From assembly GCA_947176075.1 (NCBI GenBank), contig CAMWPG010000011.1, positions 1 to 32,817 on the forward strand: a stretch of DNA of 32,817 bases, in the 5' to 3' direction. Below the pieces are notes generated by a model. It was not told where the DNA came from. It worked only from the letters and a program-made list of their open reading frames with translations, and ran no database searches. The position numbers were made by a program, and so were the translations under genes. Below, piece after piece: positions 8,417-14,845 of this stretch. This DNA is from an uncultured Ruminococcus sp. Lineage in GTDB: Bacteria > Bacillota > Clostridia > Oscillospirales > Ruminococcaceae. Numbering within the stretch: position 1 is the stretch's first letter; each line of letters opens with the position of its first letter.

Positions 8417-9352
8417 TTATCCTACCATTTCAAGTAAAAATGTAAAAAGCTTCACCATAATCGGAAGAGTTCCGACTGACAGTATCGTAGTCATTGCGAA
8501 TATCTGAGAGGCATATGTATCGCATAATCCAAGCTTCTGGCATTGAAGGGTACACATAGCTGCTGACGGTGCAGATACAAGAATAAGAACGACTATACGA
8601 ACCTCTTCGGAAATAAATCCGCAGAAAAGACACATGATAAGCGTTATCAACGGCAGAATGAGAAGCTTCACAAAAGATACAAGATACACACGTGGATTTT
8701 TGAGTGCTTCCAATATATTTGCCTGTGCAACGCTTACACCCGATGCGATCATAGCCAGCGGCGTATTAAGGTCTGCAATAAAATTCATAGTGTCTGTAAT
8801 TACAGATGGAAGCCTCAATTGCGTAAAATAGAAAACAAGCCCTATAGCTATAGCGATTATAGTTGGCGAACGCAGCACCTTTAAAAGAACCTTCATATCG
8901 CTTTTGCCTGTAAGCAGCATTATTCCGTGCGTCCATGAGAAAAAGAAAAATACTGTCAGGAAAGCCGTTACATAAAGAACTCCCTGTGCCCCGAAAAGTG
9001 CGCTGGCAAGAGGGATACCCATAAAGCCGCAGTTACTGTAAATTGCTGAAAATCGCTCTATAGCAGTTTCCCTGCCTTCTTTATTCCGAAGCAACAGTAT
9101 TGCCACGGAAATCGTAAGAATATATGAAACCGCTGCTAAGGCAAATGTCCATAAAAGATTAATCATAAGTTCACTGCTGTATTTCACATCCATATAAGCA
9201 TGAACTACAATAACAGGCGTAACTATTTCAAGCACAACGGCAGAAAGCTGTCTGCCACCTTCACGTGAAACTATTTTAAGCCGATAAGCAAGAATTCCTA
9301 CCATAATAAGAAGCAGCATAATAACTGCCTGATTTGCAATTATCCCTGTCAT
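8417..9352 (-). CDS. AEC-family permease (auxin efflux carrier family)
   Basis: A 311-aa polytopic membrane protein with about ten hydrophobic helices and the two-half layout of the AEC family, whose bacterial members transport organic anions such as malate or malonate. Family-like segments are NCGFMGIPLASALFG and PLAMIASGVSVAQ. I start at the ATG at 9352 because GGAGGG lies 7 nt upstream; the longer ORF-track start adds an unlikely 20-residue Cys/Arg-rich leader. It lies upstream of the ROK regulator and downstream of dpaB. A 7-bp GC-rich hairpin sits just before its ribosome site. The substrate cannot be told from sequence. Confidence 0.85.
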   Translation of the reverse strand: MTGIIANQAVIMLLLIMVGILAYRLKIVSREGGRQLSAVVLEIVTPVIVVHAYMDVKYSSELMINLLWTFALAAVSYILTISVAILLLRNKEGRETAIERFSAIYSNCGFMGIPLASALFGAQGVLYVTAFLTVFFFFSWTHGIMLLTGKSDMKVLLKVLRSPTIIAIAIGLVFYFTQLRLPSVITDTMNFIADLNTPLAMIASGVSVAQANILEALKNPRVYLVSFVKLLILPLITLIMCLFCGFISEEVRIVVLILVSAPSAAMCTLQCQKLGLCDTYASQIFAMTTILSVGTLPIMVKLFTFLLEMVG

Positions 9353-9369
9353 TATTTTCCCTCCACAAA

Positions 9370-9399
9370 GCCGCCTATCCACATAAGCAGACAGGCGGC
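9370..9399 (-). terminator. GC-rich hairpin between dpaB and the AEC permease gene
   Basis: Arms GCCGCCT / AGGCGGC with a 16-nt loop. Only three T residues follow on the - strand before the GGAGGG of the next gene. It may be a weak terminator after dpaB or a leader structure of the permease mRNA; the sequence does not decide between them. Confidence 0.4.
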
Positions 9400-9446
9400 A
9401 AACTTCAAACATATTATGGCAGATTTTTTTTAAATATTCTACGTTT

Positions 9447-10028
9447 CTATATTATTAAAGGTTGAATTTGATGACACTCAAGGGCTGATTCAATAGTGAG
9501 CGGCAGTTTTTCAAAATATGCCACCATTGATGCCGGCTTTTTCTCAGGCGAATCTTGACCGAATGGAACAAAATAATAATTTCTTGTATTCATAAGTGCG
9601 CCGATATTCTTACCGCTGCATCTCAGCGCATCGTTTGTAGCTATTGCAAGAATAATGGGTTTGGAATTTCTGAGCATTGACTTAACAGCCATAGTTACCG
9701 TTGTATCTACAACACCAAGTGTCAGCTTACTCATTGTATTTGAGGTGCACGGACAAACTGCAATGCAGTCAAGAAGATCTTTAGGTCCTAAAGGTTCTGC
9801 ATCTGTAATACTCAATATCGCACGTCTGCCGCTTATTTCTTCCATGCGGCGAATATGATCGGCTGCTTTTCCGAAACGTGTGTCAAATGACGCTGCGTGT
9901 TCGGAGAATATCGGCGTAAGCTCTGCTCCAGCTGATACAAGAGCTTCAGCCTCTTTAAAAGCAGATTCAAAGGTGCAAAAAGAACCGGTCACCGCAAAGC
10001 CGATTCTTTTGCCCAAAAGCTTTTTCAT
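9447..10028 (-). CDS. dpaB: Dipicolinate synthase subunit B
   Basis: DpaB (SpoVFB) is the flavoprotein-fold subunit of dipicolinate synthase. With DpaA it makes dipicolinic acid for the spore core in the mother cell. The protein is 193 aa from the ATG at 10028, with GAGGAG 7 nt upstream; the ORF-track extension to 10127 runs through the dpaA 3' end in another frame. Family motifs are GFAVTGSFCTFE near the N-terminus, CPCTSNTMSKLTLGVVDTTV in the middle and LAIATNDALR. The start overlaps the stop of the dpaA 3' fragment (ATGA), the normal dpaAB coupling. In the present configuration its natural promoter is separated from it by the 4.7-kb element. Confidence 0.93.
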   Translation of the reverse strand: MKKLLGKRIGFAVTGSFCTFESAFKEAEALVSAGAELTPIFSEHAASFDTRFGKAADHIRRMEEISGRRAILSITDAEPLGPKDLLDCIAVCPCTSNTMSKLTLGVVDTTVTMAVKSMLRNSKPIILAIATNDALRCSGKNIGALMNTRNYYFVPFGQDSPEKKPASMVAYFEKLPLTIESALECHQIQPLII

Positions 10029-10107
10029 GTTACTCGCTCCTCTGATAATCGCACTACAGCGTCGGCAAGGAGTATTCCCGCTGTTTTGGGTGCAGCTTTT
10101 CCGGGAA
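10025..10107 (-). CDS. dpaA: dpaA 3' end (last 25 codons), separated by the inserted element
   Basis: In the frame ending at the TGA at 10025, the residues GKAAPKTAGILLADAV are the conserved C-terminal part of dipicolinate synthase subunit A (Bacillus SpoVFA has a similar PG..APKTAG motif). No start belongs to it. It is the tail of the gene whose first 265 codons lie at 14846-15635. Both parts are in the same frame across the shared TTCC: 790 + 83 nt = 873 nt, i.e. 290 codons plus stop. It overlaps dpaB by ATGA. Left of the crossover, the same frame runs into element DNA that overlaps the recombinase 3' end. Confidence 0.9.
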
Positions 10108-10126
10108 CGGATAGTGCAGGATGACA
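10104..10126. other. attL: left junction of the dpaA-interrupting element
   Basis: The shared core GGAA (TTCC on the - strand) is at 10104-10107. The arm CAGGATGACA at 10117-10126 is inverted relative to the arm at the other end of the element. Left of the core is dpaA sequence, and right of it is element sequence. The recombinase stop codon is only 2 bp beyond the arm. The extent of the functional site is inferred. Confidence 0.8.
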
Positions 10127-10128
10127 CA

Positions 10129-11463
10129 TCAGCGTAAAATAAGAATCGTTTTTTCTTCGGTGACGATGATATTTTTTATAAGAATCCTCGCTATTGCCTT
10201 TTTTTCTGAAAATGAAAGCTTTTTCCACATACTTTTGACGCTTTGTTGAGAAATGATTCTGCCTGCACTTTTCCGCATCAAAAGTTCTCTTTTATGTTCA
10301 AGTGAAAGAAGCCTAATAGTATCTGTATTTTTGGATTCTTCGATAATCCGTAAAATTTCCGCCTCTATTTCATCAATAAAATGCTCGCTTTCATTAATAA
10401 TCATCTTCTCTCCTATAAAAAGCTTTTCAATTTCAGATGACATAGTCTCGTCTGCCAAGCTTTCAACAGTTTCTGCACGTATTCCTCTAAGTCCATCACA
10501 AGACCCATTTCGCTTTCCACGACAAGTAATATACAAATAAGGTCTGCCCTTACCGTTGTCTCTTATGTAGCAGCTGCCGCCGCATTTTCCACAAAGTATA
10601 AGCCCTTGCAGCCATGATGTATTTCCGCTGCCGCCATTTGAGGACGGCTTATGTAAATTTATAAGCTCCTGTGCAGCAAGCCAAATTTCGGGCTCTATAA
10701 ATCCCCTATGATTAGCAGGTGCAGCAAAATGTTCACCTTCTGATCTTATCGCAAGAATGCCGTAATTATCACGAAAATCGTCCGATGATCCGAGCAGATT
10801 ATAGCCCGATGCGACAAGGCTTGATATCACATCACAGCTGCACATAACATAAGCAGGATTCCTGATGATCCTTGCTGCTTTTGTACCAGAAAATCCAAGC
10901 TGTCTGCCGATCCTATCAAAGCTTTTTCCAGCAATATATCTGCTGTAGCACTGCCTTACAATATTGCTTTCTTCGGTGTTTTCAGTCCAATCTCTGTTAT
11001 ATCCAAAAGGCGGAATGCCTCCGAGCGGCAATTTTTTTTCTGCTCTGGCATGATAATTGTCACGAATCCTTGCCGATATAGTTTTCTGTTCCATTTCGGC
11101 AAACATTATAAGCAGCTTAACGAGCATCTGACCCATAGGCGTTTTTGTATCAAGTCCCTCACTATATGAAAAAAGTTCTATCTTTCTCTGCTCAAGTTCT
11201 TCCCAAAGTCTTGCAAAATCAGCCAGCGACCTCGATATACGATCAAGCTTATATACTATTATTCCTCGAATTAGACCTCTCCTTGCATCGTTAAGCATTC
11301 TCTGAAAGTCAGGACGATTGATATTTGTCCCACTGTAACCCTTATCCTTATAAACCTCCACCGTTTCTTCGCATGGCAGCCTGCTTTTGCATAAATCTAT
11401 CTGCATTGATATTGAGATAGAATCCTTTTTTTCCACAGATTGTCTTGCATAAATTGCATACAT
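10129..11463 (-). CDS. Large serine recombinase of the dpaA element
   Basis: A 444-aa large serine recombinase, the class that includes SpoIVCA (sigK skin) and phage integrases. The catalytic domain begins MYAIYARQS with Ser9 as nucleophile, followed by YSGTNINRPDFQRML and YKLDRISRS. The recombinase domain follows (GGIPPFGY). The zinc ribbon has Cys291, Cys294, Cys314 and Cys322. A charged predicted coiled coil spans about residues 345-410, the part that governs direction in this family. All key residues are present, so it is probably active. The start has GAGGTGAT 7 nt upstream of the ATG. It lies just after the cohesin-gene terminator and ends at attL. It is the obvious candidate to insert and excise the element. 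Confidence 0.95.
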   Translation of the reverse strand: MYAIYARQSVEKKDSISISMQIDLCKSRLPCEETVEVYKDKGYSGTNINRPDFQRMLNDARRGLIRGIIVYKLDRISRSLADFARLWEELEQRKIELFSYSEGLDTKTPMGQMLVKLLIMFAEMEQKTISARIRDNYHARAEKKLPLGGIPPFGYNRDWTENTEESNIVRQCYSRYIAGKSFDRIGRQLGFSGTKAARIIRNPAYVMCSCDVISSLVASGYNLLGSSDDFRDNYGILAIRSEGEHFAAPANHRGFIEPEIWLAAQELINLHKPSSNGGSGNTSWLQGLILCGKCGGSCYIRDNGKGRPYLYITCRGKRNGSCDGLRGIRAETVESLADETMSSEIEKLFIGEKMIINESEHFIDEIEAEILRIIEESKNTDTIRLLSLEHKRELLMRKSAGRIISQQSVKSMWKKLSFSEKKAIARILIKNIIVTEEKTILILR

Positions 11464-11496
11464 ACGATCACCTCGTTAAATAATATGCAAAACGGC

Positions 11497-11527
11497 AAAA
11501 AAAAAGCACCCTCCCGAAGGAGGATGC
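11497..11527 (-). terminator. Rho-independent terminator after the cohesin gene
   Basis: On the - strand the hairpin GCATCCTCC-TTCG-GGAGGGTGC (one mismatch, tight tetraloop) is followed by nine T residues. It ends the dockerin-cohesin transcript 34 nt before the recombinase start. It should therefore insulate the recombinase from the strong upstream promoter. Confidence 0.93.
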
Positions 11528-11578
11528 CTTAATTCAGATGTTAGTCTGTATTAGTCTTAGAGTTTCTCTTAGGAGAAA

Positions 11579-12457
11579 TTACTTTCTCTTCTTAGCAACC
11601 AGAGCTACGCCGCCGATTACAACCAGAGCAGCAGCTGCACCAGCTACAGGCAGAACATCGCTTGTCTTAGGTGAAGATGTTGTGCCGCCAGTTGGCTTAG
11701 CAGTTGTTGTTACTGTAGTAGTTGTTGTTGTTGGAGTTGTAGATGTAGTAGTTGTAGATGTTGGAGTTGTAGATGTTGGAGTTGTAGATGTTGGAGTTGT
11801 AGATGTAGTTGTTGTTGTTGTTGGAGTTGTAGATGTAGTTGTAGTTGTTGTAGTTGTAGTAGTTGTAGTAGTTGTTGTAGTTGTTGTAGATGTTGTATCA
11901 CCCTTGATGATGATAGCACCATTTACCAGAGCAGGAACATCTGTACCAGCAGGTGTTTTAATCATAGACTTTTCTTCATCACCCTCAAAGTTTACGATTG
12001 TGAATACATCGCCTTCCTTAGCATTGCTTGTTACTGTGAAGTTGAGGTTCAAAACAACACCATCTGAAATAATTTCATCACCTGCAACCTGCATGATAGT
12101 TGCACCGCACCACATTCTACCAGCATCAGCATTAACAACAGGAACGTTAAGAGCTGTATAGCCATTACCAAGAGCTTCAATAATAGCACCGCCGCTTACG
12201 CACTTATCAAGAGTCAGCTCAGATGTATTATATGTTACACCATAGCCAAGCTCAAGCCAGCCGCCTGTACCAGACAGTGTCATAGGAACAGTAACCTTAT
12301 AATTAGCAGCCTTCAGTTCATCAAGTGTCAGTTCAATAGTACCAATAGTATACGTACCAGTTACAGCATCAGCTGGAATTGCAAATACAGCTGCAGAAGC
12401 AGCAACTACGGCAACTGCAGAAATAGCAGCAATGCTCTTCTTAAATGTAGTCTTCAT
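11579..12457 (-). CDS. Single-cohesin cell-surface scaffoldin-like protein
   Basis: A 292-aa protein with a signal peptide (MKTTFKKSIAAISAVAVVAASA, cleavage near AIPADA) and one cohesin-like beta domain (about residues 33-190; GYGVTYNTSELTLDK and the LNFTVTSNAKEGDVFTI pattern). A long Thr/Pro-rich linker (about 195-255) follows, then a C-terminal sorting-like end: PKTSD, a hydrophobic helix of about 20 residues, and KKRK. The signal resembles LPxTG-type sorting signals but has KTS rather than KTG. It probably anchors a dockerin-bearing protein on the cell wall. AAAGGA precedes the ATG. It is the second gene after the dockerin protein on the same transcript and lies inside the dpaA element. 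Confidence 0.85.
   Translation of the reverse strand: MKTTFKKSIAAISAVAVVAASAAVFAIPADAVTGTYTIGTIELTLDELKAANYKVTVPMTLSGTGGWLELGYGVTYNTSELTLDKCVSGGAIIEALGNGYTALNVPVVNADAGRMWCGATIMQVAGDEIISDGVVLNLNFTVTSNAKEGDVFTIVNFEGDEEKSMIKTPAGTDVPALVNGAIIIKGDTTSTTTTTTTTTTTTTTTTTTSTTPTTTTTTSTTPTSTTPTSTTPTSTTTTSTTPTTTTTTVTTTAKPTGGTTSSPKTSDVLPVAGAAAALVVIGGVALVAKKRK
11700..11895. repeat. Thr-codon tandem repeats encoding the cohesin-protein linker
   Basis: Simple-sequence tract of GTT/TGT-type codons that includes consecutive 15-nt units TTGGAGTTGTAGATG (encoding STTPT units on the - strand). It is prone to slippage, so linker length may vary between strains. Confidence 0.85.
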
Positions 12458-12499
12458 TTTAATTAATTCCTTTCAAATATAAAATTTATTTTGATACAG

Positions 12500-12521
12500 C
12501 CGGCGTAATGTAATACGCCGG
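12500..12521. repeat. 8-bp hairpin between the dockerin and cohesin genes
   Basis: CCGGCGTA-ATGTAA-TACGCCGG. No T-run follows on the - strand, so it is unlikely to be a full terminator. It may stabilise the upstream mRNA segment or attenuate transcription into the cohesin gene. Confidence 0.6.
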
Positions 12522-12542
12522 TTATATGCGTACCTTTTTTAA

Positions 12543-14501
12543 TTAGCCAATAATCTCAGACCAAACTGGATTCTGACCTGCACCAGACTTACCATAGTAA
12601 GTCAAAATGTTTGTAGCATCAGAAATATCAAGTCTGCCATCATTGCTGTTCTTACCAGCCTTAGACTCTGTATCTACATCTGCGAGGAAGTATGCCAGAA
12701 CATTCAGATCTTCATCGTCATTCAGAGTTATTTCCTGTCCAACACCAGAATGACCATAGTAAGTCAGAACCAGTGTAGCATCAGCAATCTCAACATGACC
12801 GCTAAGATCTGTATCACCCTTAACACCGATGTAAACGATCGGGTTATCAGTTACTGTAAGATCAGCATTATCAGCAACATTCATTGTTTCGCCCGGAACA
12901 AATGTAAGCTTAAGCTCACTTGCAACATATGCTGTACCCTCTACACTGTTGAAATAATCAGCAGGAGTAGCAAATGCAGGCTTCAGGTAATTATTATAAT
13001 GTGTTGGTGAGATCTTTACTGTGTAAGCCTCATCATGAAGAGTACCAACCAGTGTCAGGCTATTAACCAATCCAGCCAGATCAAATGCATTCTCATCATG
13101 TGAGAAATAGTAACCCTTACCGGCTTCAACTTCTATACTTTCCAGAATAAAATCAACCGGAACAATACTATCTGTTGTGTCAGATGTATCTGATGTTGAT
13201 ACTGTAGTAGTTGTTGTTGTGCTGTCAGATGTATCTGATGTTGATACTGTAGTAGTTGTTGTTGTACTGTCAGATGTACTTGATGATGTTGTTGTAGTTG
13301 TTGTTGTACTGTCAGATGTAGTAGTTGTTGTAGTTGTTGTTGTAATCTCAACATCCTTGAGAATTATTTCTCTTTTTACATCGAAGTAAGCAACACCATC
13401 ATTAATATCTCCTCTTGCCTCAACAATCTTATAGGAAGAATCATATGCCTTGCCTTCTTCAGCATTTGCATTTACATATTCCTCAACCTCAGCAGCTTCA
13501 GCATCAGAGATCTGGAATGATACAGCATATGTACCATTACTTACTATCACTTCAAAATTAGAACCTTCCTTTGCAAGTGCAGCAACATCATTAGCTGTTA
13601 CATTAAGTGTGTAGCCATTTGTTACAACAATATCATTCAGAAGATCAACAACCTTATTGAAGTCGCTGCCATGTCTCTGAACAGCCTCGTCAACAGAAGC
13701 AGGAACAGTATAAACCTTAGTCTTTTTTGCAACGTACTTAGACACAGCTGCCAGCATTTCATCAGCTGTTGCATAAGAACCTGACTTATTAAGATCAGCA
13801 GCCTTTTCCTTAAGCTCTTGAGCCCTATCAAGCTTTGCAAGAAGCTCAATATTCAGTGCATTAGCCACATCATCAGAAACAACATCTACCTGAGCAGCAA
13901 CAGAATCAGCCAATTCCTTAGCCAGACCCTTGAAATATGCAGCAGGTGCAAGTCCGATGTCTGTACCGTCAGATGTCAATGTGCATTCAACGTCAATTTC
14001 CTTTCCAGATTCCAGAGCATTAGCATCAAAAGAAACAGTGAATTCAACAGTCTTATTGAATGCATCCATTGTTACTGTGCCTGTATAGCCCTCTTTTGCA
14101 AGAGCCTTACGAACCTTGGAGTAAACCTTAGATTCTGCATAATTTGTCATGTCAGCTGTTGCCTTTACAGTAACAATGCCGTCTTTTACAGTCAGAACTG
14201 GGTTTGCTGCTTCGTCCATGATTTCCTTTGCCATAACTGCATAAGAATTGTTTTCAGGAAGCATTGCCAGGAAATCATCCTTAGTAATTTCCTTCTGTGT
14301 ACCTTCCATAGATGTTGCTACAGCAAGCATCTTAGTATTCCACTCAGACTCGATCTTATCTGCTGGAATAGCTGTGAAAGTATCCAGGGAAAGTGTCTTA
14401 GCACTGGCATCTTCTGCAGAAATATTCATAATAGCGCCCTGTGTAAGCACCATTGGAACAGCAATTGCAGCAGCCATGACTCTGTTAAGAATCTTCTTCA
14501 T
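12543..14501 (-). CDS. Secreted dockerin-bearing protein with repeat-rich linker
   Basis: A 652-aa secreted protein. I start at the ATG at 14501 because GAGG lies 9 nt upstream; the ORF-track TTG two codons earlier is too close to it. A signal peptide (MKKILNRVMAAAIAVPMVL, then NISAED) is followed by an Ala/Lys-rich region of unknown fold to about residue 385. Next is a Thr/Ser/Asp linker with a 15-residue repeat TTTTTTVSTSDTSDS. A beta-rich X-like module leads into a C-terminal dockerin with DTDLSGHVEIADA and DVDTES...DGRLDISDA calcium loops. The second loop carries an extra ESKAGKNSN-type insertion. No catalytic motif is recognised. It is cotranscribed with the cohesin protein, its possible partner, from a consensus promoter. 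Confidence 0.85.
   Translation of the reverse strand: MKKILNRVMAAAIAVPMVLTQGAIMNISAEDASAKTLSLDTFTAIPADKIESEWNTKMLAVATSMEGTQKEITKDDFLAMLPENNSYAVMAKEIMDEAANPVLTVKDGIVTVKATADMTNYAESKVYSKVRKALAKEGYTGTVTMDAFNKTVEFTVSFDANALESGKEIDVECTLTSDGTDIGLAPAAYFKGLAKELADSVAAQVDVVSDDVANALNIELLAKLDRAQELKEKAADLNKSGSYATADEMLAAVSKYVAKKTKVYTVPASVDEAVQRHGSDFNKVVDLLNDIVVTNGYTLNVTANDVAALAKEGSNFEVIVSNGTYAVSFQISDAEAAEVEEYVNANAEEGKAYDSSYKIVEARGDINDGVAYFDVKREIILKDVEITTTTTTTTTSDSTTTTTTTSSSTSDSTTTTTTVSTSDTSDSTTTTTTVSTSDTSDTTDSIVPVDFILESIEVEAGKGYYFSHDENAFDLAGLVNSLTLVGTLHDEAYTVKISPTHYNNYLKPAFATPADYFNSVEGTAYVASELKLTFVPGETMNVADNADLTVTDNPIVYIGVKGDTDLSGHVEIADATLVLTYYGHSGVGQEITLNDDEDLNVLAYFLADVDTESKAGKNSNDGRLDISDATNILTYYGKSGAGQNPVWSEIIG
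13178..13345. repeat. 45-nt tandem repeats in the dockerin-protein linker
   Basis: The unit beginning TGTCAGATGTATCTGATG recurs at 13178 and 13223, with a partial copy at 13268 (period 45 nt, 15 codons). It encodes the Thr/Ser/Asp linker. The near-identity of the copies suggests recent duplication and possible length variation. Confidence 0.85.
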
Positions 14502-14660
14502 TTCCAATTACCTCTCTTTATAAAATTTTTTTTGTGCCCTTTCGCTTTGCATACGTGATCGCAACTGTAAATTCTCATAAATTTACTCGTCTGCCAATCT
14601 CAGAACACCATGTATCATCAGTTACAGCGCACGGTGCATGAGCAGCTATAATCGATTTAC
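14502..14660 (-). other. Long 5' leader of the dockerin-cohesin transcript
   Basis: From the predicted transcription start to the ATG is about 160 nt. It contains a 7-bp hairpin GTAAATT/AATTTAC (14567-14586) and ends in an A/T-rich stretch with the ribosome site. I see no known riboswitch and only very short ORFs. Together with the promoter and the attR-proximal A/T-rich DNA, it fills the 315-nt gene-free stretch 14508-14822. Confidence 0.5.
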
Positions 14661-14666
14661 AAAAGT

Positions 14667-14695
14667 ATTTTAACATATTCCAGCCGGAATGTCAA
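14667..14695 (-). promoter_or_regulatory. Consensus sigma-A promoter for the dockerin-cohesin genes
   Basis: On the - strand a perfect TTGACA, 17-nt spacer and TAAAAT. It lies inside the element near attR, so the cargo genes have their own vegetative promoter independent of the dpaA promoter. Confidence 0.88.
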
Positions 14696-14820
14696 GTGAT
14701 TAATCGCATTTTTTTTAAAATTTCTAAAGTAATATTTTTCCCATTTTTAGTGCTTTTACACAATTACGGGGATTTTTTCCTTTTTTTGCAGCTCATCAGC
14801 GCTTATCTTTAATATATTTA

Positions 14821-14845
14821 TGTCATCCTGACACTGCCGCTGGAA
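14821..14845. other. attR: right junction of the dpaA-interrupting element
   Basis: The arm TGTCATCCTG at 14821-14830 is the inverse of the attL arm, and the shared core GGAA is at 14842-14845. To the right of the core the sequence is dpaA codons for WASGLP. To the left the dpaA frame reads five foreign residues and stops at 14823. Confidence 0.8.

Larger units (their letters stand above)
10108..14845. mobile_element. 4.74-kb serine-recombinase element inserted in dpaA
   Basis: The borders are defined by the two halves of dpaA and a shared TTCC/GGAA at 10104-10107 and 14842-14845. Joining the outer flanks restores dpaA in frame with the expected LPGKAAPKTAG motif. Joining the inner ends gives TGTCATCCTG-(24 nt containing TTCC)-CAGGATGACA, a near-symmetric attP-like site. 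Contents, all on the - strand as is dpaA, are a dockerin protein, a cohesin surface protein and a large serine recombinase. No phage structural genes, no recognisable excisionase and no transposase are seen. Known analogues that split sporulation genes are skin in sigK and vfbin in spoVFB. Developmental excision here is inferred, not shown. Confidence 0.9.

Noticed and set aside
10025-10228. The ORF-track 67-aa protein as an independent gene
   Set aside because: Its first half is the recombinase gene read in another frame, and its second half is the dpaA 3' end. It has no ribosome site of its own.
11464-11496. A sigma-E or sigma-K promoter for the recombinase
   Set aside because: Only a partial -10 (CATATTATT) is seen, with no matching -35 at the right distance. 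It is mentioned as a possibility but not called as a feature.
11538-12161. A 207-aa + strand ORF rich in Val
   Set aside because: It is the antisense of the Thr-rich linker and cohesin domain; the Val runs are complementary Thr codons.
11700-13345. A possible CRISPR array from short regular repeats
   Set aside because: The repeats are contiguous codon repeats without unique spacers and lie inside reading frames.
13818-14558. A 246-aa + strand ORF rich in Cys, Ser and His
   Set aside because: It is a shadow of the dockerin-protein gene, with no ribosome site and atypical composition.
10108-14845. The element as a prophage
   Set aside because: No capsid, tail, terminase, replication or lysis genes are present; only the recombinase resembles phage proteins.
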